Source: UBA822 sp965249775 (GTDB taxonomy: Bacteria > Gemmatimonadota > Gemmatimonadetes > Longimicrobiales > Gaopeijiaceae). From it: a DNA stretch of 64,000 nt. Made by a program: the position numbers and the translations under genes. Of the stretch, positions 8,493 to 16,683 are shown one piece after another; position 1 is the first letter of the stretch, and every line of letters begins with the position of its first letter. Below the pieces are notes generated by a model, which saw only the letters and a program-made list of their open reading frames with translations, ran no database searches and was not told the origin of the DNA. The stretch is from assembly GCA_965249775.1 (NCBI GenBank), contig OZ252253.1, positions 186,001 through 250,000 on the forward strand, in the 5' to 3' direction.

Positions 8493-9593
8493 CTACCGGC
8501 GCCGAGAGCCTCCGTAGATCTCCGTCTCTGGAAACGTCAAGGCGAAGCCGTACCAACGGGTAAACACCTGGTGCGGCCGATCGATTTGCTCGCGTTCACC
8601 GGATGCGTTGTGGAAGACACCGCCCTCGATATAGGAGCCGTCCGAGAAGCGGAGCACGTTCTCTTCCCAGGTGGTGCCTGATGTGTCGATGTACACCGCT
8701 GCGAGGGCATAGGCCGACGGGTCCAGGTAGACCACCAATTTGCGTCCGGCGAGCTTGTCGACCACAACGTTTCCTTTAGCCGTGACGCGGTCGTAGGGGT
8801 AATAGCGTGCCTTTTCCCCGTCCCAAATGCCCATGCCGAGGTCCATGGTCGGCCTGCGGGCGTCTTCTTGCCTCACCGTCGAGCTGAACAGGTCATTCAA
8901 ACGCTGGCCCATGCGGAGGATCAGGTTAGGGAGCGACACCCGTTCGTCTGATCGCAACGTCTGGTCTGAGAGTGCCACGAGCGCTCCGGAGTCCTGTCCG
9001 AGCACTTGCGCGACAGTCGTTTGCCTCAAGTTGGACACTTCGAGCGCGGAACCGACCATCGGACCGTACACGGCCTCACCGGTCATGTGATCCCAGAAAG
9101 TCCCGCTCTCCTCGTCCCTCAAGAGAAACAGGCCGTTGTACAAGCCATGCTCGGCGAACAGGTGGACGTCGCCGTCGATGCGTGGAGCCATCCTGACTCC
9201 TGAGTTACAGACTACTCAGAAGGTGACCATCCATGGCTCACCCTCCATCTCTCCCTGAGCGACGTGGTGGTACGCCATTTCGCTCGACACCAGCACGAGC
9301 GTCCTGCCCCCCACGTCGAACGTCACCACAGTGGTTCTGTCGCCGACCTTGCCCGCCTGCCGGGCGCCTTGCAACGACTGCCACTGCGGGTCACGGAGGG
9401 GCGTGAAGTTGGGTCGTGCCCAGAAGATCGCTCGGTCCGTGTCGAATCCGTCCTTCACGGGCATATTCGGATCGGCCCTGACTATGTCGGAAAACTGGGC
9501 CGCAAGAGGTGCCTCAAACGCGACGAACAGCATCGTAACCGCCATGACTGCGCTGATCGACGTGCGTAAAAAGTCTTGCAAGGAAAAGCGCAT
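8493..9593 (-). CDS. DUF3179-family secreted protein with one in-frame UGA: candidate selenoprotein (otherwise nonsense pseudogene)
   Basis: Two open stretches (9593-9219 and 9215-8493) are in exactly the same frame, separated only by TGA at 9216-9218. Read through, they give a 366-residue protein: signal peptide (VMAVTMLFVAFEAPLAAQ), a middle part ending EPWMVTF, then the UGA as residue 126, then VVCNSG. The second half has GLYNG, GTFWDHMTGEAVYGP and GSALE, which match the DUF3179 family pattern. Family members carry a C-x-x-C at this place (from memory). The UGA replaces its first Cys, giving U126-V-V-C129, the usual redox geometry of selenoproteins. If UGA is a stop, the downstream half would have to start at ATG 9191 with no signal peptide. 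The function of the family is unknown. Confidence 0.7.
9184..9218 (-). promoter_or_regulatory. SECIS-like hairpin just downstream of the in-frame UGA
   Basis: On the minus strand, the UGA (9218-9216) is followed by 15 nt and then the stem GGAGUC (9200-9195), loop AGGAU (9194-9190) and stem GGCUCC (9189-9184): six pairs including one G-U. Bacterial SECIS elements lie within the coding region, with an apical loop roughly 16-37 nt after the UGA and a G among the first loop bases. Here the loop starts 21 nt after the UGA and reads AGG. A competing 9-bp stem (9222-9214 with 9205-9197) overlaps the UGA itself. In a high-GC genome short hairpins are common, so this supports but does not prove Sec insertion. 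Confidence 0.45.
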
Positions 9594-9743
9594 TGGAACC
9601 CCGCGGAAGGAAAAACTATGGTGCCTGGTGCAAAGATAGCACTGATCGGCACGTCCTACGGTAATAAACGTGTAGGGGCCTCGAAGGGTTTCAAAGAGGC
9701 TGCTGACAGCTCCTGACTGTCAGCCACAGCGGTACTCAGCTCC

Positions 9744-9923
9744 TATGTGCCCCAGCGAGATCGTGTCAGCGTTCCTCTATGCGCAGTTGGAAATGCTGGA
9801 CCCGATCGCACAACGGCGCCGTCAGATTTACAACTACTACCGTGAGCATCTCGAACCCTTGGACCAAGTCGGACTTGTGCGGTTGCCGCACGTACCGGAC
9901 GGACGCTTGCGTTGGCATCCCTA
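9744..9923 (+). pseudogene. Internal fragment of a WecE/RffA-type sugar aminotransferase
   Basis: In one frame the sequence reads SSYVPSEIVSAFLYAQLE, then MLDPIAQRRRQIYNYYREHL and RLPHVPD, then loses similarity and stops at 9921-9923. This matches the C-terminal third of dTDP-4-amino-4,6-dideoxygalactose transaminase (WecE/RffA, DegT/DnrJ/EryC1 family), where E. coli has SSYL...AAYLWAQLE. No start codon or N-terminal catalytic part is present, and the match breaks off on both sides. It is a gene remnant at the left edge of an acquired glycan segment. Confidence 0.75.
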
Positions 9924-10309
9924 ATCTTGTAGCTACCGCACTCACATGGATACCCCCATTAGGATTATTGCCAGGCAACCGTCTAGTTCCGGCAGCGCCC
10001 GATGCTTCCCGACCCGGAGAATCGGACAAAAAAGTCACTGCTGCCGCGCAGGTGGAAAAATCTCAATAGAAGAGCACGACAGCTACCAATGCCTTTTTCA
10101 ATAATAGCGATTTCCAAGTAGGTGCCAGTTTACGCTTCTGGCTGTTGTTGCTTTAACGACAGCGCTTTTTCCGGGGTGGTCACAATTAAGAAAATTACGA
10201 ATATGTTCGATGTCAGAGCCCCTTAGACAGTCAGCGTGTCCACTTTTTTCAGGCAATTCCACAACGTTCTTAATCTGCGATCTCGGTCAGACTGGCAACG
10301 GAGACAAGC
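9924..10309. other. Non-coding, A+T-richer spacer upstream of the sulfotransferase gene
   Basis: No supportable gene is seen in these 386 bases. The sequence is visibly richer in A+T than the flanking backbone and holds several short stop-rich frames. It probably carries the promoter of the following three-gene set, but no clear -35/-10 pair could be chosen. An imperfect hairpin (CTGACAG/CTGTCAG) lies further left, at about 9698-9725. Confidence 0.5.
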
Positions 10310-11041
10310 ATGCGAATAATTACCGGCATGCACAGGTCCGGAACATCCCTCATCGCCCGCCTGCTTCACGAAGCAGGAGCAGACATGGGCGACCCGCAGA
10401 GCTTCTACCGGCCAGACCGCTGGAATCCAGAAGGCTACTTTGAGCAGCCCGACTTCCACGCCATCAACATGCCCCTGATAAATGGACCATGGTGGAAGTT
10501 CGCCTACTTTCGCCTGCCATCCACCACGACCATCTTGAAACGGGCGTCCAGGCGCAGCGACCAGATCAAGCAGACGGCAGCCCACTATCAGGGCAAGGTG
10601 GTCAAGGAAACGCGCTTTTGTCTCACGCTGCCTGCCTGGTTAGAGCACGGCGCGCATGTCGACAAGATTATGATCTCTCTTCGTGATCCGATACAGGTCG
10701 CCCGCTCAATCCAGAAGCGCAACCGTTCGACCCTGAAACATGGTTACTATCTGTGGCGGGTTCATAACGAGCGCATCCTGGAGAACGCCGGGGATATTCC
10801 GGTGCGATTCGTTTATTATAACGATGTCATGCGCGAAGAGACGTATCTGCACGAAGTGAGTGCCGCATTTCAATTTTTTGGATATGATTTTCCCGACGAG
10901 CAATTGTATACTCTACACAAGCGAAGTGTTCGATCAGACTTGCACCATAATCTAGAAGATGATGCAGTTTATCCGGGAAATGTAGCGACTCTGTGGCAAG
11001 AGCTACGCGCCCGGCACGCTGACCAATTCAAGCAATCGTGA
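10310..11041 (+). CDS. Sulfotransferase family protein (PAPS-dependent, glycan-modifying)
   Basis: A 243-residue protein beginning MRIITGMHRSGTSLIARLL. The GMHRSGTS loop is the 5'-phosphosulfate-binding P-loop of PAPS sulfotransferases. ISLRDPIQVARSIQKR at about 125-140 corresponds to the 3'-phosphate-binding strand and helix with its Arg and Ser. It likely transfers sulfate to a sugar of a surface glycan, an inference from its neighbours, a glycosyltransferase and a methyltransferase. The stop overlaps the next start (GTGA). Base composition and codon use are more A+T rich than the flanking genes, which suggests horizontal transfer. Confidence 0.85.
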   Translation: MRIITGMHRSGTSLIARLLHEAGADMGDPQSFYRPDRWNPEGYFEQPDFHAINMPLINGPWWKFAYFRLPSTTTILKRASRRSDQIKQTAAHYQGKVVKETRFCLTLPAWLEHGAHVDKIMISLRDPIQVARSIQKRNRSTLKHGYYLWRVHNERILENAGDIPVRFVYYNDVMREETYLHEVSAAFQFFGYDFPDEQLYTLHKRSVRSDLHHNLEDDAVYPGNVATLWQELRARHADQFKQS

Positions 11042-12051
11042 CAAAGGCATATTACGCCATGGCAGTCCACAATCCGCGTCTGAGCATTGTGATCCCTGTC
11101 TACAATAGCGAGGACACCATTGGCGATTTCTTGGATGAGCTTGTCCGCGTCCTCCAGTCCGAGCTTAACCTATGCGAGATTATCCTGATCAACGATGGCA
11201 GCCTTGACGACAGCCACACGCGCATATTAGCGGCAATTGAGCGCCAACCGGACTTGATCAAATACGTTCGTCTGAACCGCAACTTTGGTGAGCACAATGC
11301 GGTTATGTGCGGGCTTAGCTACGTAACCGGCAACTGTGTGGCCATCATTGACGACGATTTCCAGAATCCCCCTTCCGAAATTACTCGGCTGGTTGAACGG
11401 CTGTACGCGGATAAGATTGACGTGGTTTACAGCTACTACGAGAAAAAACACCATTCGATCTTTCGCAACTTCGGCAGTCTGGTCAATGATCGAGTTGCAA
11501 CCCTACTGCTAAGAAAGCCAAAGAATCTATACCTCTCTAGTTTCAAAGTATTGAGTAGCTCGCTGGCGCGAATTATCGTGCAGTATCGTGGACCGTATCC
11601 ATATGTTGACGGCCTCATTCTGCGATCCACGAAGCGTATTGGCCGCCAGATGTCCCAACATGACGAGCGCAGAGCAGGTAAATCGAGTTACACGCTGAGC
11701 AAATTGATTCACCTATGGCTCAATATGTCCACAGGCTTTTCGGTAACGCCTTTGCGCGCCGCCGCCTACCTGGGATTGGCCATCTCGTTTGTGGCCGTGT
11801 TGCTGGTAATCTTTTTTGTGACAATCCGCTTTACCGGACCACTGTTTTTCGATCAGAACATCCCGCCCGGATGGTCCTCGACTATTGCGGCCATCACCTT
11901 TTTCGCCGGTCTCCAACTCAGTATGCTGGGCATTTTGGGTGAGTACATTGGACGATTGTTCCTGACGGTCAATGGCCAGCCGCAATTTCTGATTAGAGAT
12001 ACATTCGGCATCACACCCACAGGGGAGCGGGACGATGACGATCAGAGTTGA
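11038..12051 (+). CDS. GT2 glycosyltransferase, polyprenyl-phosphate sugar transferase type (GtrB/DPM1-like)
   Basis: A 337-residue GT-A enzyme with LSIVIPVYN at the N-terminus, ILINDGS, and IIDDDFQNPP as the metal-binding D-x-D region. Two membrane helices near the C-terminus (about 239-262 and 274-300) are the hallmark of the GtrB/ArnC/DPM1 group, which loads a sugar onto undecaprenyl phosphate at the inner face of the membrane. The GTG at 11038 overlaps the previous stop by 4 bp; an internal ATG at 11059 (MAVHNPRLSI) is an alternative start. It forms an apparent operon with the sulfotransferase and the methyltransferase, whose start overlaps this gene by 17 bp. Confidence 0.88.
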   Translation: MTKAYYAMAVHNPRLSIVIPVYNSEDTIGDFLDELVRVLQSELNLCEIILINDGSLDDSHTRILAAIERQPDLIKYVRLNRNFGEHNAVMCGLSYVTGNCVAIIDDDFQNPPSEITRLVERLYADKIDVVYSYYEKKHHSIFRNFGSLVNDRVATLLLRKPKNLYLSSFKVLSSSLARIIVQYRGPYPYVDGLILRSTKRIGRQMSQHDERRAGKSSYTLSKLIHLWLNMSTGFSVTPLRAAAYLGLAISFVAVLLVIFFVTIRFTGPLFFDQNIPPGWSSTIAAITFFAGLQLSMLGILGEYIGRLFLTVNGQPQFLIRDTFGITPTGERDDDDQS

Positions 12052-12994
12052 TGGCTGCTCCCCTGAGGCAAGCATAACCGAACTGCCACGCGCATACTAC
12101 AACCAACAGGATGCCGAGAACGTCTGTTACCGTTGCGGCAACCCTCGCTTCCACTTGCTATATGAGGTGACCCACTACGATTGTCCCCTTACTTTTCAGC
12201 AGTGTGAATGCGGGCTAATCAAGCAAACGCCCATGCCCAACGAGCAATTCTTCGAGTGGTTCTTCAACTCGGACGTATTCTTTAGCTCAAGGAAGACCGA
12301 TAAGGATCACATCTGGGGCTACTATGACTATTTCGCCGACGAACCCAACCGGCTGGCCACGTCCCGCTGGCGCTATAAGAAACTTTCGCATTTGCTAGAT
12401 GTTGGCCGCCCGCTGGAGATAATGAAAATCGGCCCGGCCACAGGCACTTTCCTGCACGTAGCGCAGCAGCATGAGCACCACGCCATCGGCTGCGACGTAT
12501 CGTCGCAATTCATCGAGTTTGCTCAAGAGCAATATGGCGCTCACATCGACCATGGTCGCTTTGAACGCCAACCCTACACTGAAGGCCAGTTCGACGTGGT
12601 TCTGTTACTCAACGTCATCGAGAACGTGCCCAACCAGACCGAATTCCTGGCAGCCATCCACCGCACTCTCAAGCCGGGCGGCCATTTCATTTTGAATTTT
12701 GTGGACATGCAAAGCAACATGGTCGCCGCTCTGCAAAAATCGAAATACTTCCTGTTCCGTCCCCCGGTTTGCTACGCTTATGGCATGCCGGTCATGAAAA
12801 GCATTCTGGAACAATCCGGGTTTGAAATCGCTGAGACGTTCCGCGACAGACGCCACTTGAACGTAGAGAAAATCGTCACGCTGCTGGGCTTGCGCTGGGC
12901 GCAAAAGCTGGCCCGCGCGCTAAAAATCGCCAATCTGTCATTTCCCTTGTACGCATATCCCTCGAAAATTGTCGTCGCTTCCCGCCTGTCCTAG
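12035..12994 (+). CDS. Class I SAM-dependent methyltransferase with N-terminal zinc-binding motif
   Basis: A 319-residue protein. The N-terminus has C31-x-x-C34 and C57-x-C59, a treble-clef/zinc-ribbon pattern seen in sugar C-methyltransferase-like proteins. Then come EIMKIGPATGTFLHVA (motif I, about residues 128-143), GCDVSSQFIEFA, and VVLLLNVIENVPN (motif IV region). LKPGGHFILNFVD matches the usual post-IV strand of class I methyltransferases. The substrate is probably a nucleotide-sugar or lipid-linked glycan, from context only. It is the last gene of the acquired trio and is followed by a strong hairpin. Confidence 0.85.
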   Translation: MTIRVDGCSPEASITELPRAYYNQQDAENVCYRCGNPRFHLLYEVTHYDCPLTFQQCECGLIKQTPMPNEQFFEWFFNSDVFFSSRKTDKDHIWGYYDYFADEPNRLATSRWRYKKLSHLLDVGRPLEIMKIGPATGTFLHVAQQHEHHAIGCDVSSQFIEFAQEQYGAHIDHGRFERQPYTEGQFDVVLLLNVIENVPNQTEFLAAIHRTLKPGGHFILNFVDMQSNMVAALQKSKYFLFRPPVCYAYGMPVMKSILEQSGFEIAETFRDRRHLNVEKIVTLLGLRWAQKLARALKIANLSFPLYAYPSKIVVASRLS

Positions 12995-13028
12995 CCGAAT
13001 TGATCATCCGTTCAACTATTCGCACAGG

Positions 13029-13063
13029 CGAGAATGCGGCTCAGTGGAAGAGCCGCATTCTCG
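13029..13063. terminator. Strong hairpin between convergent genes, likely bidirectional terminator
   Basis: A perfect 13-bp stem (CGAGAATGCGGCT paired with AGCCGCATTCTCG) with a 9-nt loop lies between the methyltransferase stop at 12994 and the stop of the opposite-strand gene at 13124. There is no clear T-run on either side, so Rho-independent termination is likely but not certain. Confidence 0.65.
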
Positions 13064-13123
13064 TGACTGACACCTCTTGCGAATCAACCCGTCATGACTC
13101 CGAATTCGCGCGTTTCCGGACCG

Positions 13124-14746
13124 TTAATCATCATCCGGACAATCTGCGTCCCCGCGTCGAATTCGGGCCAGGATTATCACGTACCGACCGTCGCGGAACT
13201 CTTGGACTATGTCGGCGGAGAGCCCCGGGCTCGTTTCGGCGAATCGGATGAGGCCCAGGATCTTCTCCCCCCCGAGCCAGGGATAGTTGAAGAGCGCATA
13301 CACGCAGGGGGGCATCGGCCCGTCCCTGATGAGCTCCGCCAAAGACTCTACCCCGAAGTTGTGCCCGTTCGAGAGAGGACCATTGGAGTATCCGAGCCCC
13401 GGATACTCCAGGAGGTAATGCTCGTAGTGCCCGTAGTAGATCGGCACTCCGTCCGGGAGTTCCTCGAGGGCCCGAATAGCGTCCATCTCGAGGGCAAGGA
13501 GGCGACGATAGGCGTTGGAGCGCTCGGTGAGCGGCGGGTCGTTCCCGGGTCCTTCCGTGTCGATGTCCAGTGGATAGAGAACGCCGTTCGTGTTCAGGGC
13601 GAAGTAAGCCGACAGGAGCACGAAACAGACCGCTGCGGGCGAATCGAGACGACGGCTGAGGAGTCGCTTCACACCGTAGCCGAGCCAGAGCAGCAAGAAC
13701 GGCAGGATCATCACATAGTAGCGCGGGAGGACGACGGTGTACCCGACCGCCACTGGGAGGGCCACCATGAACAGTAGGATGAAGAAAACGATGAGCATCC
13801 CGCTGTAGCCGAGAACGAGGAGATCCTGCCGCTCCTGAGTGCGGGTCGACGGCTCCAGAGGCTCGCTTCGGAGCGCTCCGAAGATCGGCCTGGCGCAGAC
13901 GACGGCCATCACGAAGAAGGCACCGATGAAAACCAGCAGATCGGGGACGTTCAGAAGGAAGCGGGCCAGGTACTGTCCGATCCCCCCGAAGACGGCGTCC
14001 CGTGACCGGAGAAAGGCGTAGTCTTCCGGCCGGCTGACCGCGATGCGGCCGAGGACGGCAACCACGATCGTCCACAGCACCGGCAATGCGACGATCCGAC
14101 CGACTCGCTTCGCCTTCTCGTCCAAGGCGTGCCGCTCCAGAAGCGTGGCCACGGCCAAGGTGGCCGGGACGATGATCCCCGTCTCTTTCGTCGCATAAGC
14201 CAGCGTGGCCCAGAGCACCGCTGGCCAGAACTTCCGCTCCGTCCAGGCGAGAAGCGCCAGGACCGTAAAGAGAAACAGCGGCATTTCCAGGTAGAGGTAG
14301 CCGACCTGTGTCGAGAAGACGGGGTGGAGTAACACAGCAGCGCACAAGAGCAGCGTCGTACCGCCCCCGAACACTGGGCGGGCGAGGCGGAACAGCGTGA
14401 GGAGCGCGAGGGCCGCACCGGCGAAGTGGAGGAGGTGGAGAATCAGGAAGCTCGTTGTGCCCCCTCCCGAGATCCTGAGGACTACGGCTGTGGCCAGAGT
14501 AACGGGGGACGTGCTGTGGGTGTTCGGGCCCCCCTCCAGGTAGGGCGGCATTCCCAGTAGCTCCATGAGATCGAAGCCGTTCTCGGCCAGCGTGAGCGCT
14601 GCGGGGAACAACCCCATGGCAGTGTCCCAGACCGGCGGCTGGAGCAGTGTGTTCCCCTTCAGGACGAGGATGAGCAGAAAGACGAGAGAAAACCGTGCCC
14701 AGCCGCTTTGGTCCAGGACGTGCGTGACCGATGTCAGCCGTGACAT
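13124..14746 (-). CDS. Polytopic GT-C-like membrane glycosyltransferase (PMT/ArnT-like)
   Basis: A 540-residue membrane protein. About ten hydrophobic helices start at residue 18, and a soluble C-terminal domain covers about 400-540. After the first helix, PPVWDTAMGLFPAA places an acidic residue where GT-C enzymes carry their catalytic Asp. LYLEMPLFLFTVLAL and ATLAYATKETGIIVPATLA match the dolichyl-phosphate-mannose mannosyltransferase-like pattern, in which the enzyme uses a lipid-linked sugar on the outer face. The acceptor is unknown. The gene is back on the high-GC backbone and convergent with the acquired cluster. Confidence 0.7.
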   Translation of the reverse strand: MSRLTSVTHVLDQSGWARFSLVFLLILVLKGNTLLQPPVWDTAMGLFPAALTLAENGFDLMELLGMPPYLEGGPNTHSTSPVTLATAVVLRISGGGTTSFLILHLLHFAGAALALLTLFRLARPVFGGGTTLLLCAAVLLHPVFSTQVGYLYLEMPLFLFTVLALLAWTERKFWPAVLWATLAYATKETGIIVPATLAVATLLERHALDEKAKRVGRIVALPVLWTIVVAVLGRIAVSRPEDYAFLRSRDAVFGGIGQYLARFLLNVPDLLVFIGAFFVMAVVCARPIFGALRSEPLEPSTRTQERQDLLVLGYSGMLIVFFILLFMVALPVAVGYTVVLPRYYVMILPFLLLWLGYGVKRLLSRRLDSPAAVCFVLLSAYFALNTNGVLYPLDIDTEGPGNDPPLTERSNAYRRLLALEMDAIRALEELPDGVPIYYGHYEHYLLEYPGLGYSNGPLSNGHNFGVESLAELIRDGPMPPCVYALFNYPWLGGEKILGLIRFAETSPGLSADIVQEFRDGRYVIILARIRRGDADCPDDD

Positions 14747-14921
14747 GCGCGCTTGGGTGTGAATTCAGAGGGTGGATACATGGTCAATAATTCACGCCCG
14801 CCGGACCCAGCACCAGCTTGCTCGGCCACGGCACTTTTTTCGTTGCTTGCTCAGGGGCTTGTGGGTAGAGTGGTAAGAGCACCTGTCCGTCCGTCCCCGA
14901 ATCAACCCAACGACCGAATTG

Positions 14922-16649
14922 ATGACCGAAGAGCCGTTCAGAACCCTGATCGTAGAAGACGATGAGGATCAACGGCTGCTGCTGAAGCGCATCCTTCAGA
15001 GCCGGGGTCACGAGGTGGTGGCGTGCGGGGCGGCGGAAGAAGGTCTCTCGGCGTACCAGAACGAGCTGTTCCCGCTCGTGATCCTCGACGTCATGCTTCC
15101 GGGCATGAACGGGATGCAGTTGTGTCGCGAGATGCGACTCGTGCCGGAGTCCGACCAGACGGTCATTCTGTTCGCGACGGGATTGGAAGGACGAGAGGGC
15201 CTCGAAGAGGCGCTTGCGGCGGGGGCCGACGACTATATCACGAAGCCGCTGGACGCGGATCTTCTCCATGTGCGGCTGACGATCGCCGAACGGCAGGTTC
15301 GCGCGCTTCAGCGACAAAAACAGAGGGAAGTGGACCTGATGCGGGACGCCCTCCGCGATCCTGTCACCGATCTTCCCAACAGGCAGCTTTTTTTCGAGAG
15401 GCTCGATGGTGCGGCCCGGCGACACGCGAGGGAGGATGGGGCGTTCTCGGTCCTGTATGTGGACCTCGACGGCTTTGAGAGAATCAACGAAGAGCACGGA
15501 CGCGACGGGGGCGATCGCGTTCTTCGCGAGGTAGGCCAGCGCCTGGAGCCCTGTGTGCGTCCGGTGGACACGGTTGCTCGCATGCAGGAGGACGAGTTCA
15601 TTCTGTTGCTCGACGGTGTGAACAACACGAGTGAGCCGGTGCGGTTGGCCCATCGCATCCATGAGGCCCTTTCGGCCCCGATCCGTATCGACAACGGGGA
15701 GCTGTTCTCCAGTGCCAGCATCGGGATCGCCCTGAGCCAGACGGGCTTCGAAAAGCCCAGTGACATGGTCCGCGACGCCAAGACCGCCTCGCGCACGGCT
15801 CTCGACGAAGACGGCGGGAGCTCCCATCGCATTTTTGATCCTGCGTTGCATGCCGGAGCCCTCGCCCGAGTCCATCTGGAGTCTCGCCTCAAGGTGGCCG
15901 TGGAACGAGATGAGCTGATCCATCACTATCAGCCAATCGTTTCGCTCGAGACGGGCAAAATCACTGGTTTCGAGGCCCTCGTGCGCTGGGAAGATCCCGA
16001 TCGCGGGCAGGTCTTCCCGGACGAATTCATTCCCATCGCCGAGGAGACGGGCCTGATCGTTCCCCTCGGGTGGTGGGGCCTGAAGGAGGGTTGCCGCCAA
16101 CTGAAGGAGTGGCAGGACCGGTATCCCCAGGACGTACCCCTGACGATGGCGATCAACATTTCGCCCAAGCAGCTCGAGCAGCCGGAGCTCCTCGCCCAGG
16201 TCGACAAACAAATCTCGGGCTTCGGCATCGACCCCACCTCGCTCCACATCGAAATCACGGAGTCTTCCTTGATGGAGAACGTGGACGACTCCGGTGAGGT
16301 TCTTCGGAAGCTGTGGGACCGCTCGGTGCGCCTGCACATCGACGACTTCGGCACCGGATATTCTTCGCTCAGCTACCTGTGCCGGCTGCCGATCCACACG
16401 TTGAAGATCGATCGGTCCTTCGTGGATCGCATGGGGGACGGTGAATCCGACCTGGAAATCGTGAAGACGATCGTCCGGTTGGCGAACAACCTCGGCTTGT
16501 CGATCATCGCGGAGGGCGTTGAAACGAAAGATCAGCTGAAACAGCTGATCGATCTCGGGTGCGACGAAGCCCAGGGCTACCTGCTTTCTCGGCCGGTCGA
16601 AAGTTCGGTCGCTTCAGACCTCGTGGCCGCGGGGAAGCCGCTCTTCTAG
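14922..16649 (+). CDS. Response regulator with GGDEF and EAL domains (probable c-di-GMP phosphodiesterase)
   Basis: A 575-residue protein. Residues 1-120 form a receiver domain with the acidic pocket E12-D13-D14, phospho-acceptor D56 (VILDVMLPGMNG) and the conserved Lys in ITKPLD. A GGDEF domain follows (about 145-300), but its signature is degenerate: RMQEDEF replaces GGDEF, so cyclase activity is unlikely. The EAL domain (about 315-565) is intact, with GFEALVRW, ETGLIVPLG, AINISPKQL, EITESSLM, DDFGTGYSSL and KIDRSFV. It probably hydrolyses c-di-GMP in response to phosphorylation. ATG 14922 is chosen over the TTG one codon upstream. No cognate kinase is adjacent. Confidence 0.92.
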   Translation: MTEEPFRTLIVEDDEDQRLLLKRILQSRGHEVVACGAAEEGLSAYQNELFPLVILDVMLPGMNGMQLCREMRLVPESDQTVILFATGLEGREGLEEALAAGADDYITKPLDADLLHVRLTIAERQVRALQRQKQREVDLMRDALRDPVTDLPNRQLFFERLDGAARRHAREDGAFSVLYVDLDGFERINEEHGRDGGDRVLREVGQRLEPCVRPVDTVARMQEDEFILLLDGVNNTSEPVRLAHRIHEALSAPIRIDNGELFSSASIGIALSQTGFEKPSDMVRDAKTASRTALDEDGGSSHRIFDPALHAGALARVHLESRLKVAVERDELIHHYQPIVSLETGKITGFEALVRWEDPDRGQVFPDEFIPIAEETGLIVPLGWWGLKEGCRQLKEWQDRYPQDVPLTMAINISPKQLEQPELLAQVDKQISGFGIDPTSLHIEITESSLMENVDDSGEVLRKLWDRSVRLHIDDFGTGYSSLSYLCRLPIHTLKIDRSFVDRMGDGESDLEIVKTIVRLANNLGLSIIAEGVETKDQLKQLIDLGCDEAQGYLLSRPVESSVASDLVAAGKPLF

Positions 16650-16683
16650 AGCCTGGGACCGCGCTTAGGGCAGGGGCCCTCGC

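Noticed and set aside
9197..9222. 9-bp stem overlapping the UGA as the SECIS element
   Set aside because: Its 5' arm contains the UGA itself and its loop starts only 2-3 nt after it, closer than bacterial SECIS loops; the hairpin at 9184-9200 fits better.
8493..9593. Frameshift or two separate genes for the DUF3179 halves
   Set aside because: Both halves are in exactly the same frame with a single stop codon between them, and only the first half has a signal peptide, so a frameshift is not needed and two genes are less likely.
14784..16397. 537-residue open frame on the minus strand
   Set aside because: It is the antisense shadow of the REC-GGDEF-EAL gene; the sequence is Arg/His-rich with no family motifs, while the opposite strand has intact domains.
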